From Nonlabens sp. (lineage in GTDB: Bacteria > Bacteroidota > Bacteroidia > Flavobacteriales > Flavobacteriaceae): a stretch of 26,189 bases of DNA. Shown piece by piece: positions 24,210-26,189 of the stretch (position 1 is the stretch's first letter; the number at the start of each line of letters is the position of its first letter). The stretch covers positions 1 to 26,189 of the forward strand of contig JALZUY010000321.1 of the NCBI GenBank assembly GCA_023301395.1, written 5' to 3'. The translations under genes were made by a program, and so were the position numbers. The notes under the pieces were generated by a model. That model did no database searches. It saw only the letters and a list, made by a program, of their open reading frames with translations, and was not told the DNA's origin.

Positions 24210-25085
24210 ATGTATAAATACCTCATTCCACTCCTATTTATAATGGGTTGTTCCAGTCTTCCCAAGCCAAACTTAAGTAATTTCCACTTTGAAAAAATTG
24301 CAACACTACCTGGTGTTATCAATGAAAGCTCAGGACTTATCGTTATAGACGGACAATTAATAACACATAATGACTCTGGCGCAATGCCTTTACTCTATCA
24401 AATTGATACGATTGGAACTATTACAGATTACGTTAACTATAACTACCTATATAACAAAGATTGGGAATCTATAGCTCAATCAAAAAATGCTATTCATATA
24501 GCAGATATAGGAAACAACAATGGCAATAGAACCGATTTAAAAATATATAATATAATTAAAGATGGTGTGTGGCAAGAAGAAATTGACCTTGATGTGTCTA
24601 CGATCTCCTATGAGACACAAACTGAATTCCCCATAAAACCACAAAATCATTCTTATGATGCAGAGGCTATTATTGTAATCGATGAAGTCATTTATCTATT
24701 CTCTAAAGATTGGATAAACTTTTCTACATCTATTTATAGTTTCCCTATTTATAATGACGCCGTACTCAACAATCATCAAACCATCAATTCAAAAGGTCTT
24801 ATTACAGATGCCGCATTCAACGGTGAAAAACGGGTTCTACTTTGCGGTTACAACCAAAGTCTACAAGCATTTATTGTAGAACTAGAATTTAACGATGGTA
24901 ATTTCAAGCTAATACAAAAAGCAGACTTACCTATTGAAGGTGCTCAAATTGAAGCAATTGCCTATTACGGAAAAGACAATATAGGAAAAGAAATTTATTA
25001 CTTAACCAGCGAAGCAGTAAACATTAAGCTAGGTGAAGATGAAGCAAAAACTGAAGGTGAATTATACAAGATGACTTGGAATTAA
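24210..25085 (+). CDS. Lipoprotein of unknown function, probable beta-propeller
   Basis: The 291-residue protein starts with a lipoprotein signal (MYKYLIPLLFIMGC, lipidated Cys14). The mature part shows repeated short beta segments and motifs such as GVINESSGLIVIDGQLITHND, DWESIAQSKNAIHIADIGNNN and SYDAEAIIVIDEVIYLFSKDW, which look like blades of a beta-propeller. It stands between the tsf terminator and pyrH in an otherwise translation-related stretch. No catalytic residues can be assigned and I do not recognise a named family. Confidence 0.82.
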   Translation: MYKYLIPLLFIMGCSSLPKPNLSNFHFEKIATLPGVINESSGLIVIDGQLITHNDSGAMPLLYQIDTIGTITDYVNYNYLYNKDWESIAQSKNAIHIADIGNNNGNRTDLKIYNIIKDGVWQEEIDLDVSTISYETQTEFPIKPQNHSYDAEAIIVIDEVIYLFSKDWINFSTSIYSFPIYNDAVLNNHQTINSKGLITDAAFNGEKRVLLCGYNQSLQAFIVELEFNDGNFKLIQKADLPIEGAQIEAIAYYGKDNIGKEIYYLTSEAVNIKLGEDEAKTEGELYKMTWN

Positions 25086-25158
25086 TAACTACATTTCATA
25101 TGTAATTATAATAGTACCTAAGTTTAAAATGAGATTAACTTTCAAACTGGATTTCTAT

Positions 25159-25167
25159 TATATTTGC
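25159..25167 (+). promoter_or_regulatory. -7 promoter element of pyrH
   Basis: TATATTTGC, a perfect TAnnTTTGC box, ends 19 bases before the pyrH ATG. A -33 TTG is not obvious. Confidence 0.6.
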
Positions 25168-25186
25168 ACAACTTCAGACACACCTT

Positions 25187-25894
25187 ATGAAATACAATCG
25201 TATTCTTCTTAAATTAAGCGGAGAAGCATTAATGGGAAATAGACAGTATGGAATTGATCCAGAACGTCTCTCAGAATATGCTCAAGAAATTAAAAAAGCC
25301 ATAGATAAGGGTATAGAAGTAGCTGTCGTTATAGGTGGCGGGAATATATTTAGAGGTGTTGCTGGTGCAAGTGCTGGAATGGATCGAGTACAAGGTGACC
25401 ACATGGGCATGCTTGCAACAGTTATTAATGGTCTAGCATTACAGAGTGCCTGTGAAGATGCTGGCATTCCTACCCGACTTCAATCTGCTATTAAAATTAA
25501 TGAAGTAGCAGAGCCATTTATACGTCGCAAAGCGATGAGACATTTAGAAAAAGGACGTGTAGTCATTTTTGGTGGAGGAACTGGAAATCCATATTTCACA
25601 ACGGACAGTGCAGCTGTGTTGAGAGCCATAGAAATTGAGGCCGATGTCATCTTGAAAGGAACACGTGTAGACGGTATATATACTGCAGATCCTGAAAAAG
25701 ATTCTTCAGCAACTAAATTTGAATTTATAAGTTTTGATGATGTGCTGCGCAAGGGATTAAAAGTAATGGACACAACAGCATTTACTTTAAGTCAAGAAAA
25801 CGAATTACCAATCATCGTTTTTGACATGAATAAAAAAGGGAATTTAATGAAGGTTCTTAGTGGTGAAAACATAGGAACTAGAGTTCAATTATAA
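25187..25894 (+). CDS. pyrH: UMP kinase
   Basis: The 235-residue bacterial UMP kinase makes UDP from UMP. It has the amino-acid-kinase fold motifs LKLSGEALMG near the start, VIGGGNIFRG (48-57), DHMGMLATVINGLALQ, FGGGTGNPYFTTDSAAVLRA and KGTRVDGIYTADPEKD. Length is normal. A perfect -7 box lies before it, and frr follows with its own, so each may be transcribed separately as well as together. Confidence 0.97.
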   Translation: MKYNRILLKLSGEALMGNRQYGIDPERLSEYAQEIKKAIDKGIEVAVVIGGGNIFRGVAGASAGMDRVQGDHMGMLATVINGLALQSACEDAGIPTRLQSAIKINEVAEPFIRRKAMRHLEKGRVVIFGGGTGNPYFTTDSAAVLRAIEIEADVILKGTRVDGIYTADPEKDSSATKFEFISFDDVLRKGLKVMDTTAFTLSQENELPIIVFDMNKKGNLMKVLSGENIGTRVQL

Positions 25895-25904
25895 AAAGTG
25901 GCAA

Positions 25905-25913
25905 TATATTTGC
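25905..25913 (+). promoter_or_regulatory. -7 promoter element of frr
   Basis: TATATTTGC, a perfect TAnnTTTGC box in the 43-base pyrH-frr gap, 24 bases before the frr ATG. Confidence 0.55.
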
Positions 25914-25937
25914 AAATAGTAAAGTAAAATTTGAGTT

Positions 25938-26189
25938 ATGAACGAAGAATTAGAACTAGTTATAGATACTTGTAAGGAAGGAATGGAATCTGCTATTTCA
26001 CACTTAAACAAACAGCTTTTAAATATACGCGCTGGTAAAGCTAGTCCAGCAATGCTAGGTAGCGTTTTTGTAGACTATTATGGAAGTCAAACTCCACTAG
26101 CCCAAATAGCAAACGTTGCTACACCTGATGCGAGAACAATCACTGTTACTCCATGGGAAAAAGGAATGATTACTGAAATTGAAAAAGGT
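25938..26189 (+). CDS. frr: Ribosome recycling factor (3' partial)
   Basis: The ATG at 25938 opens a frame running off the window end after 84 codons. It encodes MNEELELVIDTCKEGMESAI, then LNIRAGKASPAMLGSVFVDYYG and TPLAQIANVATPDARTITVTPW, which are the N-terminal helix and the first beta domain of ribosome recycling factor. The protein splits post-termination ribosomes with EF-G. The pyrH-frr order is widely conserved in bacteria. The remaining roughly 100 residues lie outside. Confidence 0.95.
   Translation, partial: MNEELELVIDTCKEGMESAISHLNKQLLNIRAGKASPAMLGSVFVDYYGSQTPLAQIANVATPDARTITVTPWEKGMITEIEKG

Noticed and set aside
1..26189. CRISPR array, prophage, insertion sequence, tRNA or rRNA genes
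   Set aside because: No regularly spaced repeats, transposase or integrase frames, or cloverleaf and rRNA-like sequence could be found by eye.

Overview
The window looks like chromosomal DNA of a marine-type Flavobacteriaceae bacterium (Bacteroidota). It is AT-rich. Promoter-like -7 boxes of the Bacteroidota form TAnnTTTG(C) lie before rplM, pyrH and frr. The housekeeping proteins (pdhB, etfBA, L13-S9-S2-EF-Ts, UMP kinase, RRF) read as flavobacterial, and DUF5686 proteins and many small Sec-exported proteins are typical of the group. I cannot fix the genus. No rRNA, tRNA, CRISPR array, insertion sequence, integrase or prophage gene is visible.

Layout: 1-3479 (+) holds the 3' end of an OmpR/RprY-type response regulator, a tiny glycine-zipper membrane protein between two diverged direct repeats, an exported unknown protein, a deoxynucleoside kinase and a second exported unknown. 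3944-11555 (-) holds an APP1/DUF2183 phosphatase-like protein, a membrane pyrophosphatase (hppA), a large DUF5686 outer-membrane protein and pyruvate dehydrogenase E1 beta. A regulatory-looking 291-base divergent region separates pdhB from etfB-etfA (+). Next come a bifunctional-nuclease (BFN) protein overlapping a CNT nucleoside transporter, then thyA with an exported small membrane protein. 17574-20437 is a tightly packed ergothioneine-type operon: egtB, egtD, a DUF427 gene and a GNAT gene. It converges on a lipocalin-like lipoprotein gene (-). The window ends with rplM-rpsI, rpsB-tsf, a lipoprotein gene, pyrH and the 5' end of frr.

Metabolic themes: pdhB and ETF feed acetyl-CoA and electrons into respiration. 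The dNK, NupC-type transporter, ThyA and PyrH cover nucleotide salvage and synthesis. EgtB/EgtD point to a low-molecular-weight thiol antioxidant.

The most striking non-genic signal is a 16-bp perfect palindrome, CGCTTTCGCGAAAGCG, present in six exact or near-exact copies plus a composite derivative at 7584-7621. Three copies lie inside reading frames and add a few in-frame residues; the others lie just after stop codons or between genes. It is open in all reading frames and, being palindromic, reads the same from either strand, so it behaves like a coding-tolerant palindromic element. Second in interest are the inverted repeats in the pdhB/etfB region, including a 16-bp palindrome at the expected -33 position of the etf promoter. 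Several start sites were moved inward because the longest open frame begins inside a terminator hairpin or an upstream gene.
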